Assembly (NCBI RefSeq): GCF_030166655.1
Contig: NZ_CP126446.1
Span: 372,001 to 436,000, forward strand
Direction: 5' to 3'
DNA length: 64,000 nt
Source: Pontibacillus chungwhensis
Lineage (GTDB): Bacteria > Bacillota > Bacilli > Bacillales > BH030062
Positions 40,009-49,076 of this stretch are shown here, in pieces (within the stretch, counting starts at the first letter, position 1; each line of letters begins with the position of its first letter). A model generated the notes under the pieces. The model ran no database searches. It saw nothing but the letters and a program-made list of their open reading frames with translations, and was not told where the DNA came from. The position numbers were made by a program, and so were the translations under genes.

Positions 40009-40347
40009 GTGAAGCAAGAGATTTTAATGGTGAAGATCCATAATGGCATTAAAGAAGGAAAAAGTTATTACGAAGCTACTCGTGGGAACTGGAAGATTAA
40101 TAGAAAAAGAATTGAATATATTGAATATGTTGTAGGCATTAATAAAGGAAAAGTTGTGTGTGCCTTTCAACCTTCTAAATGGTATATAGTCGAAGAAAGT
40201 CAAGAGTCTGGGCGGAGCTTTTTTGATGGCTCGCCTGTAGAGGAGAATATGCTGGCTAACTTAAAACAATCACAGGATCTATTAGTTGATAAATTTGGGC
40301 AGGGTTCTGCGGTGGCTTATGCGTTAAAGTCTGAATGTAGAAACTAG
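40009..40347 (+). CDS. Small EVE/PUA-like domain protein
   Basis: About 112 residues from the GTG at 40009, with AAGGGGG 8 bases upstream; the longer reading from 39967 has no ribosome site. The sequence IHNGIKEGKSYYEATRGNWKI, VVGINKGKVVCAFQPSKWYIVEE and RSFFDGSPVEENML resembles the beta-rich wing found beside nucleases and EVE-like readers, where an ATRG-W motif binds a ligand. I do not know a function. It stands between the divergent helicase and the SEFIR gene, 76 bases upstream of the latter. Confidence 0.6.
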   Translation: MKQEILMVKIHNGIKEGKSYYEATRGNWKINRKRIEYIEYVVGINKGKVVCAFQPSKWYIVEESQESGRSFFDGSPVEENMLANLKQSQDLLVDKFGQGSAVAYALKSECRN

Positions 40348-40377
40348 GAGGGAAAGAAGAGGCTTGATAATGTTAAA

Positions 40378-40404
40378 AATTAATCTGGTTTGACCTGATT
40401 AATT
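40378..40404. promoter_or_regulatory. Inverted repeat before the SEFIR gene
   Basis: AATTAATC (40378-40385) and GATTAATT (40397-40404) with 11 bases between, 20 bases before the start codon. It could be an operator or an mRNA hairpin; it lacks a T-run and is not a good terminator. Confidence 0.45.
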
Positions 40405-40423
40405 GAAAAAGGGTGGGTTTTAA

Positions 40424-41401
40424 ATGACTGAGGATATTAAAAAAGTATTTGTGAGTTACAGTTGGGATGATTCTGAACATAGACAATGGGTAATGGACCT
40501 TGTGAGGAACCTAAGAAGAAATGGTGTTGATGCTACATTTGATCAATTTGAGACTCAATCAGGGACAGTTCACCTTCAAGAAATGATGATAAATAGCATG
40601 AAGGAAAATGATAAAGTAATTATTGTATTAACACAGGATTACGCTGAGAGAGCTGAATCAATGCAAGGAGGAGTTGGTTTTGAGACTAGATTAAGTTTAC
40701 ATGAGTTACAAGACAATCCTCATAAGTTTATATTTTTATTAAGAGGCGGAAATTTTGAAGAATCAATTCCTTACCATTTAAAAGGTTATTATGTAATAAC
40801 TTTTACTGATGTTGAGATGTATGAAGAAAAGTTTAAAGAACTTCTTCATCGTATTGAAAATGTGCCCTTGTATGAAGTGAATCCAATTGGCCCGAAGCCA
40901 AACCTATCTCCTCAGAAGGCAATAATGGAAGCTTCTAAGGGTGGTTCAGATAATCGTTTTACGGGGAGCGATTTTCAGTTAAACAGGGAAGTAACTGATT
41001 TAGATAAAGAAAAATTCTTAGCCAACAGTTATACTGAAATGAAAGATTTGTTTACTGAACTATTTGCCCATATAAGAAGTCAGAACTCTGGATTTGATTA
41101 TAATCTAGAAAACTTTGGAGATAAAAAGCATATTTTCAAGCTATATGATAGAGGAAGTTATCAAACGGGCATTAAAATGTGGTTAGGCGGAGGTTTTATG
41201 AAGGGTATTAACTTATACTATGGAGTGCATTTGGATCCGTCTTCCGATAATGCCTATAATGAAACCTTACAATGTGAAGAGATAGATGGTGTTTTATATC
41301 TTAAAATGACAATGAACACCTTTGGCGATATAGAGAAGGGAAATCCTAAGGCGCTTGTAGAAGAAATTTGGCAAAACCACTTATACCATTACTTCAAATA
41401 A
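40424..41401 (+). CDS. SEFIR-domain protein, putative defence effector
   Basis: A 325-residue protein. Residues about 4-140 form a SEFIR/TIR-like domain: KKVFVSYSWDDSEHRQWVMD, NGVDATFDQFE, DKVIIVLTQDYAERAE, GVGFETRLSLHEL and KFIFLLRGG. In bacteria such domains are attached to immune sensors and may act as NAD hydrolases or signalling modules. The C-terminal half (about 195-325: KIKMWLGGGFMKGINLYYGV-like, then LKMTMNTFGD) is an unrecognised alpha/beta domain that may sense a trigger. Ribosome site GGGTGGG. No partner gene is certain; the preceding small gene is a candidate. Confidence 0.8.
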   Translation: MTEDIKKVFVSYSWDDSEHRQWVMDLVRNLRRNGVDATFDQFETQSGTVHLQEMMINSMKENDKVIIVLTQDYAERAESMQGGVGFETRLSLHELQDNPHKFIFLLRGGNFEESIPYHLKGYYVITFTDVEMYEEKFKELLHRIENVPLYEVNPIGPKPNLSPQKAIMEASKGGSDNRFTGSDFQLNREVTDLDKEKFLANSYTEMKDLFTELFAHIRSQNSGFDYNLENFGDKKHIFKLYDRGSYQTGIKMWLGGGFMKGINLYYGVHLDPSSDNAYNETLQCEEIDGVLYLKMTMNTFGDIEKGNPKALVEEIWQNHLYHYFK

Positions 41402-41497
41402 CTATTTATATTAAAAATTATTTCACTATATAAATTTAAAAAGATATGCTCATATAATTATGCTAGTCACTATAAACCTTGATGAGGAGTTATGCCT

Positions 41498-42490
41498 TTG
41501 GAGACCATCCAACAACTAACCCAACAACTCCACGACTGGGAAAACATGCAGGGCATTGATGAAGAAGAGGAAGAGCAGGAGTGGATTGGTGCGGGGATTG
41601 CTCTTTACGAGAAGATCATCAAAGTAGATAAAGAGAATAAAAGCGACTATCTACAGGAGCTCTCAAGACTTTATCTGAACTATGGAAGAAATGAAAAGAT
41701 GAAGTTTTCTAATTTCACACGTGCGGTGCGTCATTTAAAGCAAGCTGTCTATATTGATCCAGAAGATCCGAGGCCTTGCTACCATCTTTCTTTTTTGTTG
41801 ATGCGCCAAGATCATCCTGAAGGAGCGCTTTTTTACGCGGAGCGTGCCCTTAAGCTTGGACTTGATGATAAACAGACTTATAAACTGTTTTGTAATATGG
41901 CCCTCGGTTATTACAAACTGCTTTTACTTAAAGAATCATATGGTTACTTACTTAAAGTAGAAGAGAAGGCAAAGCAGGATCCGGTTCTCGGAGCGTTCTT
42001 AAAACCGTATCAAGCGACTATCAAAGGTTCTAAAAAGAAGGGATATGTTCCTCTTTCTGAACAACATGGAACGATTGTGGAAACAGAGGATGAATTGGAG
42101 GATCGTGTATCTGGTGGAGAATGCGTTGTCTTGATGATCCACCCTTACCGAACAGAACTTAACGGGGAAGAGGAGTGCGTCAGTTTTTCTTCCGTAAACG
42201 CGCAGATTTTAGAAGCGATCCTGTTGAGTGAGGGAGGCCTCACTGTGACTCAGATCTCTGGAGTTCTGTGGGGGTATAACGCAGTCGAAATGTCCCCTTC
42301 TTATGTCCCAAGGATGATGAACAAGATTCGTTCTGATCTCAAGAAAGCCACAGGGATCGATGGAAAGAAGCTTCTTAAGACAGACGGAAATTTATACGTT
42401 TGGGATCACACTATTTTAAAAGGAAACATCCATTATAAGAATCATAAGCGATCTGGTTCCAGGTCAAGAGAGGGGATTACAATTTTGTAA
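41498..42490 (+). CDS. TPR-repeat protein with C-terminal winged-helix-like domain
   Basis: About 330 residues, from TTG at 41498 with GAGGAG 8 bases upstream; the ATG at 41492 would leave only 2 bases. Residues about 35-160 are tetratricopeptide-like helices (FTRAVRHLKQAVYIDPEDPRPCYHLSFLL, EGALFYAERALKLG, ALGYYKLLLLKESYGYLLKV). The C-terminal 110 residues (SVNAQILEAILLSEGGLTVT, QISGVLWGYNA, SYVPRMMNKIRSDLKKATG, KLLKTDGNLYVW) look like an OmpR/SARP-type winged helix. A transcription or signalling role is inference. A terminator hairpin overlaps its last codons. Confidence 0.65.
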   Translation: METIQQLTQQLHDWENMQGIDEEEEEQEWIGAGIALYEKIIKVDKENKSDYLQELSRLYLNYGRNEKMKFSNFTRAVRHLKQAVYIDPEDPRPCYHLSFLLMRQDHPEGALFYAERALKLGLDDKQTYKLFCNMALGYYKLLLLKESYGYLLKVEEKAKQDPVLGAFLKPYQATIKGSKKKGYVPLSEQHGTIVETEDELEDRVSGGECVVLMIHPYRTELNGEEECVSFSSVNAQILEAILLSEGGLTVTQISGVLWGYNAVEMSPSYVPRMMNKIRSDLKKATGIDGKKLLKTDGNLYVWDHTILKGNIHYKNHKRSGSRSREGITIL

Positions 42491-42503
42491 TCCTCTTTCT
42501 TTT
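42469..42503 (+). terminator. Terminator overlapping the end of the TPR gene
   Basis: GGATTACAA (42474-42482) and TTGTAATCC (42485-42493) form a tight perfect stem extended by AGAG/CTCT, followed by TTCTTTT. The stop codon lies in the right arm. Confidence 0.75.
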
Positions 42504-42536
42504 ATACTAAGGGTAATAAATGAGGAGGCGATGGAT

Positions 42537-43325
42537 ATGAAGTCAAATTTATTATCTCTTGAAATGATGAATGGGCAGGAAAGGTTACACGAGGCACTTG
42601 AGATGAGAGGGTTTCTAGTCAAGAAGGAAGGACCGTTCTTAATGTTAGCAAGTGGAAGTTCAAAGAGGGACCTTAGGAGTTTGAAAATGCTTTTAAACAA
42701 ACTGCATATCCCAATCTTCTGGAATGGCGATCGTTTTCAACTGCTTACGAACAAGTTTCCAGTCATGATGATGAAGAAAATCACAGAGCACCGCGGGGAA
42801 GAGTTTCCTGTCAGTATGGAAGGGTATCATTTCAGATGGAGAGCATTCGTTAACCGGAAGAATGGACTTAAGGTAGATGCATTAGACCTGGACCCGCACA
42901 TTGCATGCTTCGTTAAAGCAGTGAACGAGGCGGGAATCCCTTGCCTGGCGGGATGTGATGGTCATTTGAAACATGCGCCTAACCTTCAGTTCTCCGGCGT
43001 ATATAGTGGAGCGTGGTTTCAGATTATCCAAGAGCAGTATCTTAGCGAATTTGAGCTGAACTATACCTGGAACGTAGAATTTAAAGGCGGTTCAGGCTCA
43101 CGACTCGTTGCTAGTAAAGCGCGCAACGAACGTTGGGATCGTCATAAAATTTATGAGGATACGTTAAAGATGGCGTACAAATTGAAAGAGCATGCTGATG
43201 AGATAAAGAAAAGGAAAGCGAGCAGCTTTAAGCGTAATGCCGGGATGAAGGAAGAGGCAGAAGGATTGCGTACGGATGGTCGCTTTGAGGAGTTGGTGGA
43301 TTGGATGGAGCGGTTGAGTAACTGA
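42537..43325 (+). CDS. Conserved-looking protein of unknown function (262 aa)
   Basis: I do not recognise this family. The ATG at 42537 has GAGGAGG 8 bases upstream; the ATG at 42531 is too close. The product begins MKSNLLSLEMMNGQERLHEA and has FLVKKEGPFLMLASGSSKRDL, LHIPIFWNGDRFQLLT, then RWRAFVNRKNGLKVDALDLDPHIA, and IPCLAGCDGHLKHAPNLQFSG (a possible small metal or ligand site). The C-terminus is a basic helix (RKASSFKRNAG). It is soluble, without signal or membrane segments. The segment YTWNVEFKGGSGSRLVASKA could bind a phosphate. It ends 24 bases before the first 52-bp array. Confidence 0.7.
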   Translation: MKSNLLSLEMMNGQERLHEALEMRGFLVKKEGPFLMLASGSSKRDLRSLKMLLNKLHIPIFWNGDRFQLLTNKFPVMMMKKITEHRGEEFPVSMEGYHFRWRAFVNRKNGLKVDALDLDPHIACFVKAVNEAGIPCLAGCDGHLKHAPNLQFSGVYSGAWFQIIQEQYLSEFELNYTWNVEFKGGSGSRLVASKARNERWDRHKIYEDTLKMAYKLKEHADEIKKRKASSFKRNAGMKEEAEGLRTDGRFEELVDWMERLSN

Positions 43326-43349
43326 GTCGTTGTCTTGAGGAGCAGTGTA

Positions 43350-43589
43350 TATCTTCCCTTTTGAAGAGAATAGAGGTCAAAAAGGTCACAGATTCGTTTA
43401 ATCTGTGACCTTTTATTGCGTTTAAAGGCTTGAAAGGTAAGAGAGGAAGGCTATCAATGACCTTTTGAGAGATTTATGTGCTGAAAAGGGAAGAGAAGGA
43501 CTCTCTCTGTTCCTTTTTCGGAGTATGGTAGAGGCAAAAGGGAACAGAAGCGCCAGGGCGGGACTGGGTACCTGACACCCCGTCCCGCC
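43350..43589 (+). repeat. 52-bp array A: four units plus terminal GGGAC hairpin
   Basis: Four 52-bp units fill 43350-43557. The first G of each AAAAGG half-site lies at 43384, 43436, 43488 and 43540; CCTTTT half-sites start at 43357, 43409, 43461 and about 43513. The second hairpin is perfect: AAAAGGTCACAGATT (43380-43394), loop CGTTT, and the complementary arm 43400-43414. The array ends in a stem GGCGGGAC (43557-43564) / GTCCCGCC (43582-43589) enclosing GGGTACCTGACACC. It fills the gap between two convergent genes. Confidence 0.93.
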
Positions 43590-43600
43590 GCTCCCCGGCC

Positions 43601-44506
43601 CTATTCAAAATACGCCCACTGATTCACGCTTTTCATCGTAAAATGCTTCTGCAGAACGCTTCTAATCCTCTTGAGACTTCCAAGCTGCCCGCACCATTCA
43701 TAAACGATTTGTGTCTTGATTTTCTCTTCAGGAAACAGCAACTGTAATTCTTCAACGCTTCGCAAGATCGCTTGGCTGGATTTTTCTTTGGCACCACAGC
43801 TCTTGCATATACACTTATGACCCTCAACCTCAACGGATAAGGAAGAGCATTGGAGGCAGGTAATCCCTTTTCGTAAATTATCAAATGTATAAGAAGGTGT
43901 TTCATTTAAGGAAGAATCAGTGATGTGGAGCGCATGGAGCTCTTCTGCTAATTTCTTATGGAAAGAGGTTAGTGGAGAAGAGGTCTTCAGTTGGTCTAGA
44001 AAAGATGTTAACTGTGTTGGGAATATGATGGTTGGTGTGAGTGGTGCTTGGTAAAGGTGGAAATGGGGATTGATAAAGATGACATACCCTTCGATAGGGA
44101 GGGTGTATCCTTGTGATTTTAACAGTTGACCTAGTAATGAGGTAGCTCTTTGCAGCTGGTGGAGAGGGTTTAGAATCTCGTTTTTCGGTAAACGGTAGAA
44201 TTGATTGTCTTCGTAAATAAAGTCCCCTTCATAATTCTTAATTTCAAAGAGATAGATTTTCTCAGAAGTAATCATAAGCGTATCGATTTGAAACGTCGTG
44301 TTTTGTTTTTTGAGTAAGAGGTCGTGAAGTAAATAAGCTTCATTGGCGAGAGGTTCTATAAAATGATCGAATCGTTGTTCTCCTTCGAATCCTTTCAGCC
44401 AGCGGGCATAATCGCTGCTTGCTTTGGAGGATAGAGAAGTTCTTTTTTGTAGGGTTTCTAGAATGGTTAAGTGGGAAGGTTTCGTTCGAGGTTTGTATAG
44501 CGGCAT
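43601..44506 (-). CDS. NERD-domain protein
   Basis: A 301-residue protein with the nuclease-related NERD domain (about 36-155): LKGFEGEQRFD, QIDTLMITSEKIYLFEIKNYEGDF with D75 and E88-x-K90 in PD-(D/E)xK spacing, and NPLHQLQRATSLLGQLLKS. The C-terminal part has a four-cysteine zinc ribbon (CLQCSS...CICKSCGAKE, about 215-240). NERD proteins are thought to process nucleic acid; the exact role is unknown. ATG at 44504-44506 with AAAGGAA upstream. Two 52-bp arrays flank it (A on its 3' side, B on its 5' side). Confidence 0.88.
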   Translation of the reverse strand: MPLYKPRTKPSHLTILETLQKRTSLSSKASSDYARWLKGFEGEQRFDHFIEPLANEAYLLHDLLLKKQNTTFQIDTLMITSEKIYLFEIKNYEGDFIYEDNQFYRLPKNEILNPLHQLQRATSLLGQLLKSQGYTLPIEGYVIFINPHFHLYQAPLTPTIIFPTQLTSFLDQLKTSSPLTSFHKKLAEELHALHITDSSLNETPSYTFDNLRKGITCLQCSSLSVEVEGHKCICKSCGAKEKSSQAILRSVEELQLLFPEEKIKTQIVYEWCGQLGSLKRIRSVLQKHFTMKSVNQWAYFE

Positions 44507-44569
44507 TTCTTCATTCCTTTCTTGAAGAGGCTAACTAGAGTATAGCACATGGGCTTATCGGGCGTCTGA

Positions 44570-44809
44570 TCTATTACCTTTTAGAGAGAAGATCTTTCAA
44601 AAAGGGAAGAGAGGGGGCTGATCTGTGACCTTTTGATAGATAAAAGCGTTCAAAAGGTAAGAGATAGGGGCAATCAGTGACATTTTACTACTTAAAAGCC
44701 TTCAAAAAGTAACAGAAGACCGTTATCTATGACCTTTTCCTAACAAAAAGCCATCAAAAGGTAACAGACTCCCCAGGCGGGACTGGGTACCTGACACCGC
44801 GTCCCGCCT
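44570..44809 (+). repeat. 52-bp array B: four units plus terminal GGGAC hairpin
   Basis: Four units fill 44570-44777. AAAAGG phase positions are 44604, 44656, 44708 (AAAAAG here) and 44760, each 52 apart; CCTTTT sites lie 27 bases before each. The closing stem is AGGCGGGAC (44775-44783) / GTCCCGCCT (44801-44809) with the core GGGTACCTGACACC. It lies in the divergent gap between the NERD and UPF0182 genes, so it is not tied to transcript 3' ends. Confidence 0.92.
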
Positions 44810-44865
44810 CACACCTCCCGCGCCCGACACCCCTTCCAAACACCGCAAGACCCCGATCTAAAAAA

Positions 44866-44906
44866 TTGATCAAACGTTTGATCAACACAAACATTAGCAC
44901 TATGAT
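44866..44906 (+). promoter_or_regulatory. 20-bp palindrome over the -35 box of the UPF0182 promoter
   Basis: TTGATCAAACGTTTGATCAA at 44866-44885 is a perfect palindrome. Its right half supplies the -35 box TTGATC (44878-44883), followed by a 17-base spacer and TATGAT (44901-44906). A dimeric repressor, of TetR type by shape, could block this promoter. The same 20 bases recur at 54300-54319. Confidence 0.75.
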
Positions 44907-45005
44907 TGAAGTCCCACGAGCATTTCGTTATATTCAATATAGATTCACGAAACATTTTAGAACCTCAATCGTATAGTTAGATAGAGAGAAAAAGGAGGCG
45001 ATGGT

Positions 45006-47813
45006 TTGGATAATGAAACAAGTAATGTCAGAGGGTTTCCCTCTGGTGGGAATAAAAAGATGAAAAAGTTTGGCGGATGGTTTGGGAAAATTGCGCTTGT
45101 CGTGGTTGTTCTCTTGGTTCTCACCCTCTTGTCTCTAAGCTGGATTACAGAGTACATATGGATGGGGAGTGTGGGCTACCAGGATTCCTACATGACGATT
45201 TTAACAAGCAAGTTTATGCTTGGAATCGTTGGTTTTATCCTGTTTGCTGTCTGTACGTATATTACGTTTAGTTGGGTAAGGAAATCGTATTTAAGGCACT
45301 TTACGGAAGGGCAGCTGCCAACTCTTGTAACGAGTAAAAAGTGGAGTCGCTCATTGGTTCTTCTTCTGGCCTTAATCATCGGTCTAATCGGAAGTACAAT
45401 TGTACAGGGGATAGGATGGGAACCATGGCTTAAGTTCTTAAATTACGAGCCGTTTGGTGTGAGCGATCCCCATTTTGATCGCGATGTGTCATTCTACATG
45501 TTCGTATTACCATTCATTGAATTTGCACTATCCACTGTGCTTGGTCTTGCGATTTTCTTCTTATTTGTGGAAATCGGATTGTATTCCGTCTTCACTATGT
45601 ATCGCACAAGCCGAACAGCGCAAGTCCATCTTGGTACGACGCTTGCGATTATTGGTGTTCTTCTTGCAGCGCAGCACGTGTTTGAACCGTTTTATTCACT
45701 TCTAACAAATCGAGTGAACGTAGCGCAACAAAGTGTTGTCCATGGTTTAAGCTACACCGATGATGTCATTAACAATCCAGCCTCATACGTGCTAGCTGGT
45801 GTGGCCCTCTTAGGAACAATTTGGGTCATTATTTCGCTGTTCCGCGGCAAATGGAAGAGCATGATTCTGCCGATTATTTTGTATATCGTTGTAGGGATTG
45901 TAGCGCAGGGGGCTTCGATGATTGTTCAGAACTTCGTTGTATCGCCAAATGAATTCTCGAAAGAGCGTCCGTATTTGGAAGAGAACCTGGCTATGACCAG
46001 GACGGCTTATGAGCTTGAAGATATGACAGAAGCTCAGCACCCGGGAGCAGATACGCTAGACCGGGAAATGGTAGAACGGAATCAGGATACCATTAATAAT
46101 GTGCGCATTAACGATAGTCGTCCGATTTTGGATGTGTACAATCAGCTTCAAACGTTCCGTACGTATTATGAATTTAATGATATCGATATTGATCGTTACA
46201 ACATTGACGGGGAGTATCAGCAAGTCTTCCTTGGTGCCCGTGAGCTGAATACATCAGACTTACCGTCCCAAGCTCAGACGTGGGTGAACCAAAACCTTCG
46301 TTATACGCACGGGTACGGGCTTGCAATGAGTAATGTGCATGAAATTACCCCACAAGGGCAGCCGGAATACATGGTTCAGAACTTGCCTCCACAAGGGGAA
46401 CTTGAGATTACACGACCTCAGGTGTACTTCGGGGAAGAGCAATATGACACGGTTGTTGTAAATAGTGGAGTCGACGAGTTTGATTACCCTTCTGGTGATG
46501 AGAACAAGTCGAACCGATTTGAAGCAGACACAGGAATCCCGCTTTTAGGTATTAATCGCGCGCTCTTTGCACTTGATGAAGGGTCGTTCCGTTTATTCGT
46601 GTCAGATCAAGTAACAGGTGACAGTCAAATGCTTCAGACGCGAAACATTATGGATCGCGTTGAGCGCATTGCTCCGTTTCTTCAGTATGATGAAGATCCG
46701 TATATTTTCGTAAGAGATGATGGCACGATGGCCTGGATGATTGATGCATATGTAACAGAAAGCAATTATCCGTATTCGGAAGCCTATGAAGGTAGCAAAA
46801 ACTATATTCGTAACTCTGTTAAAGTAACAGTGGATGCTTATACAGGGGAAACGACGTTCTACGTTGTTGATCCTGATGAACCGCTCCTTCAGACATACAG
46901 AAACATCTTCCCGGAACTGTTCACAGAAGAGGTACCAGAAGATGTGCGTAATCACTTCCGTTATCCAATCGACCTATTCAAGGTTCAGTCTCAGCTTTAT
47001 CAGACGTACCACATGACGAATCTTGAAGTCTTCTATAACCGCGAGGACTACTGGGAGATTCCGACGGAGAAATACTTCAACGAAGATGTAACGATGGAAC
47101 CGTACTACGTGACCATGCGTCTTCCTGAAGCAGAGGAAGAGGAATTCGTTCTAATGACGCCATTTACACCACGAAATCGTCAAAATATGATCGCCTGGAT
47201 GGGCGTCCGAAACGATGGTGATAACTACGGTGATATGATGGTTTATGAATTCCCTAAACAAGAAAACGTCTATGGGCCGCAGCAGATTGAGAACCGGATT
47301 AACCAGGATAGTGATATATCTCAGCAGTTGAACCTCTGGTCTCAAGGTGGCTCTGAAGTTATCCGCGGGAACTTACTCGTTCTGCCGATTGAGGATACCA
47401 TCCTTTATGCGGAACCGATCTATATCAAATCATCCAATGAAACGTCTCTACCAGAAGTGAAGCAGGTGATTGTCGCTTATCAGAACCAGATTGTGATGGA
47501 GCCGACCTTTGACCGTGCTTTAGAAGTCTTGTTATCCCGCATTGATCCGGACAGCGAAGCGCCGGAAGGAGAAGGGGAGCAAGGAGAGACGCCTGATACA
47601 GGTGAGATGCTTGAATCGAGCCAAGTGCTTCAGCAAGTATCCGACCTATTCGATCAGTATCAGGAACAAACGTCAGAAGGAAATTATCAAGAAGCCGGGC
47701 GAATTATGGAAGAGATTCAGTCTCTACTTGAGGAAGCTCAACAAGAGCAACAACCTTCAGAGCCAACAGAGGTTGAAGGTGAAGAAGAGTCAACGGATAG
47801 TCCGGAAGAATAA
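45006..47813 (+). CDS. UPF0182 family membrane protein
   Basis: A 935-residue protein with about seven N-terminal membrane helices (residues about 20-300) and a large extracytoplasmic domain. Recognisable family segments are SWITEYIWMGSVGYQDSYMTIL, GWEPWLKFLNYEPFGVSDPHFDRDVSFYMFVLPF and YTHGYGLAMSNVHEITPQGQPEYMVQNLPP. The function of the family is unknown. The C-terminal tail (about 855-935) is very acidic and rich in Glu and Gln. It starts with TTG at 45006 after AAGGAGG (44992-44998); an in-frame ATG at 45060 is a weaker alternative. Probably controlled through the palindrome at 44866. Confidence 0.93.
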   Translation: MDNETSNVRGFPSGGNKKMKKFGGWFGKIALVVVVLLVLTLLSLSWITEYIWMGSVGYQDSYMTILTSKFMLGIVGFILFAVCTYITFSWVRKSYLRHFTEGQLPTLVTSKKWSRSLVLLLALIIGLIGSTIVQGIGWEPWLKFLNYEPFGVSDPHFDRDVSFYMFVLPFIEFALSTVLGLAIFFLFVEIGLYSVFTMYRTSRTAQVHLGTTLAIIGVLLAAQHVFEPFYSLLTNRVNVAQQSVVHGLSYTDDVINNPASYVLAGVALLGTIWVIISLFRGKWKSMILPIILYIVVGIVAQGASMIVQNFVVSPNEFSKERPYLEENLAMTRTAYELEDMTEAQHPGADTLDREMVERNQDTINNVRINDSRPILDVYNQLQTFRTYYEFNDIDIDRYNIDGEYQQVFLGARELNTSDLPSQAQTWVNQNLRYTHGYGLAMSNVHEITPQGQPEYMVQNLPPQGELEITRPQVYFGEEQYDTVVVNSGVDEFDYPSGDENKSNRFEADTGIPLLGINRALFALDEGSFRLFVSDQVTGDSQMLQTRNIMDRVERIAPFLQYDEDPYIFVRDDGTMAWMIDAYVTESNYPYSEAYEGSKNYIRNSVKVTVDAYTGETTFYVVDPDEPLLQTYRNIFPELFTEEVPEDVRNHFRYPIDLFKVQSQLYQTYHMTNLEVFYNREDYWEIPTEKYFNEDVTMEPYYVTMRLPEAEEEEFVLMTPFTPRNRQNMIAWMGVRNDGDNYGDMMVYEFPKQENVYGPQQIENRINQDSDISQQLNLWSQGGSEVIRGNLLVLPIEDTILYAEPIYIKSSNETSLPEVKQVIVAYQNQIVMEPTFDRALEVLLSRIDPDSEAPEGEGEQGETPDTGEMLESSQVLQQVSDLFDQYQEQTSEGNYQEAGRIMEEIQSLLEEAQQEQQPSEPTEVEGEEESTDSPEE

Positions 47814-47820
47814 AGAAGAG

Positions 47821-47855
47821 AATGCCTGCCCCCTTGATTGGGGCAGGCATTTTTT
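47821..47855 (+). terminator. Terminator after the UPF0182 gene
   Basis: AATGCCTGCCCC / GGGGCAGGCATT arms with a short loop, then TTTTT. Confidence 0.93.
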
Positions 47856-47899
47856 GTGGGAGTTGTGGGCCCGGTCCCTTGTCCCTTTTGGATACTTGA

Positions 47900-48138
47900 T
47901 CTGTGACATTTCAAGATAAATCAAAGACAAAAAGGTCACAGATCTAGCCGATCTGTGACCTTTTGTTGCACTTAAAAGCTTAAAAGGGAAGAGAAGAGGG
48001 CGATCTATGACCTTTTCATGGTTTTAGAAGCCTAAAAGGTAACAGAAGCCCGCTCTCTGTTCCCTTTTCTAAGTGAAATGGATGCGAAAGGTAACAGAGG
48101 CACTCGACTGGGACGAGGGACCTGACCCCGATTCCCGC
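47900..48138 (+). repeat. 52-bp array C: four units plus terminal GGGAC hairpin
   Basis: Units fill 47900-48107 with AAAAGG phase positions 47934, 47986, 48038 and 48090, all 52 apart. AAAAGGTCACAGATC (47930-47944) pairs perfectly over TAGCC with the arm at 47950-47964. The closing motif GGGACGAGGGACCTGACCCC starts at 48110 and CCCG closes at about 48138. A GGTCCCTTGTCCC segment lies 15 bases before the first unit. Convergent gap between the UPF0182 gene and metA. Confidence 0.92.
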
Positions 48139-48146
48139 GCTATCGC

Positions 48147-49076
48147 TTAAATACTCCAAGAATCCACCGAGTCCCACTCATAAGGAGTCTCCTGATAGAC
48201 ACAATAATTCAACCAATTCGAAAATAGCAAATAAGCTTGTGATCGCCAGCGGTTGAGCGGTTTCTGATCTGGATCATCGTTTGGATAATATCCTGTTGGG
48301 ACGTTCACATCGAGTCCCTTTGCCACATCCCGCTCATATTCTTCTGCGAGCGTCGTCGACTCATACTCAATATGCCCTGTAATCATGACGTGCTTCTCAT
48401 CTTTTGACATCATTAATAGCGCTCCAGCTTCCTTCGAAGAGGCGAGTAACGTCAATTGATCGTTTGCGAGAATCTCTTCTTCTGATACATCGGTGTAGCG
48501 TGAATGGGGGGCCAGAAAGGCATCATCCATTCCACGGACTAATTTATTCGTTTCATTCATAATACGGTGTTGAAAGACGCCGGATATTTTCTCAGGAAGT
48601 TCATATTTCCGAATCCCGTAATGGTGATACAGTGCGGCCTGTGCACCCCAACAAATGTGCAGAACAGAGGTAACGTTCGTTTTTGTCCATTCCATAATTT
48701 GAGTGAGTTCTTCCCAGTAAGCTACCTCTTCAAAAGGCAGCTGCTCGACAGGGGCCCCTGTAATGATCATTCCATCATAGTTCTTTTCTTTGATTTCGTC
48801 ATACGTTTTGTAGAACTGTGATAAATGAGATTTACTAATATTTTTGGATTCATATGTAGATGTGTGAATGAATTCGACGTTTACTTGTAATGGGGAATTA
48901 CTGAGTAAACGTAACAATTGGCGTTCGGTTTTCTCTTTCTCTGGCATTAGGTTCAAGATGAGAATATTCAACGGTCGAATATCCTGCTTACTAGCACGAG
49001 GGTCTTCCATGAGGAAGATGTTTTCTTTCTCTAAAATGTCTTTAGCCGGTAGTGTCTCAGGTATATTAATAGGCAT
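48147..49076 (-). CDS. metA: Homoserine O-acetyltransferase MetA (MetAA)
   Basis: Acylates homoserine in methionine synthesis, 309 residues. The catalytic cysteine is C142 in [16 protein letters not shown]. The residue that sets acyl-CoA choice is E111 in [14 protein letters not shown]; glutamate here goes with acetyl-CoA, glycine with succinyl-CoA, by published work on the family. That numbering holds with the start at [11 protein letters not shown] (49074-49076), which also has the better distance to AAGGGGTGA than the ATG two codons upstream. A TGTTATAAT extended -10 box lies about 45 bases upstream. No SAM riboswitch was found. Confidence 0.95.
   Translation of the reverse strand: MPINIPETLPAKDILEKENIFLMEDPRASKQDIRPLNILILNLMPEKEKTERQLLRLLSNSPLQVNVEFIHTSTYESKNISKSHLSQFYKTYDEIKEKNYDGMIITGAPVEQLPFEEVAYWEELTQIMEWTKTNVTSVLHICWGAQAALYHHYGIRKYELPEKISGVFQHRIMNETNKLVRGMDDAFLAPHSRYTDVSEEEILANDQLTLLASSKEAGALLMMSKDEKHVMITGHIEYESTTLAEEYERDVAKGLDVNVPTGYYPNDDPDQKPLNRWRSQAYLLFSNWLNYCVYQETPYEWDSVDSWSI

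Noticed and set aside
19136-43325. Integrase, tRNA or attachment repeats bounding the defence island
   Set aside because: No integrase or transposase gene, no tRNA gene and no direct repeat pair at the borders could be found by reading.
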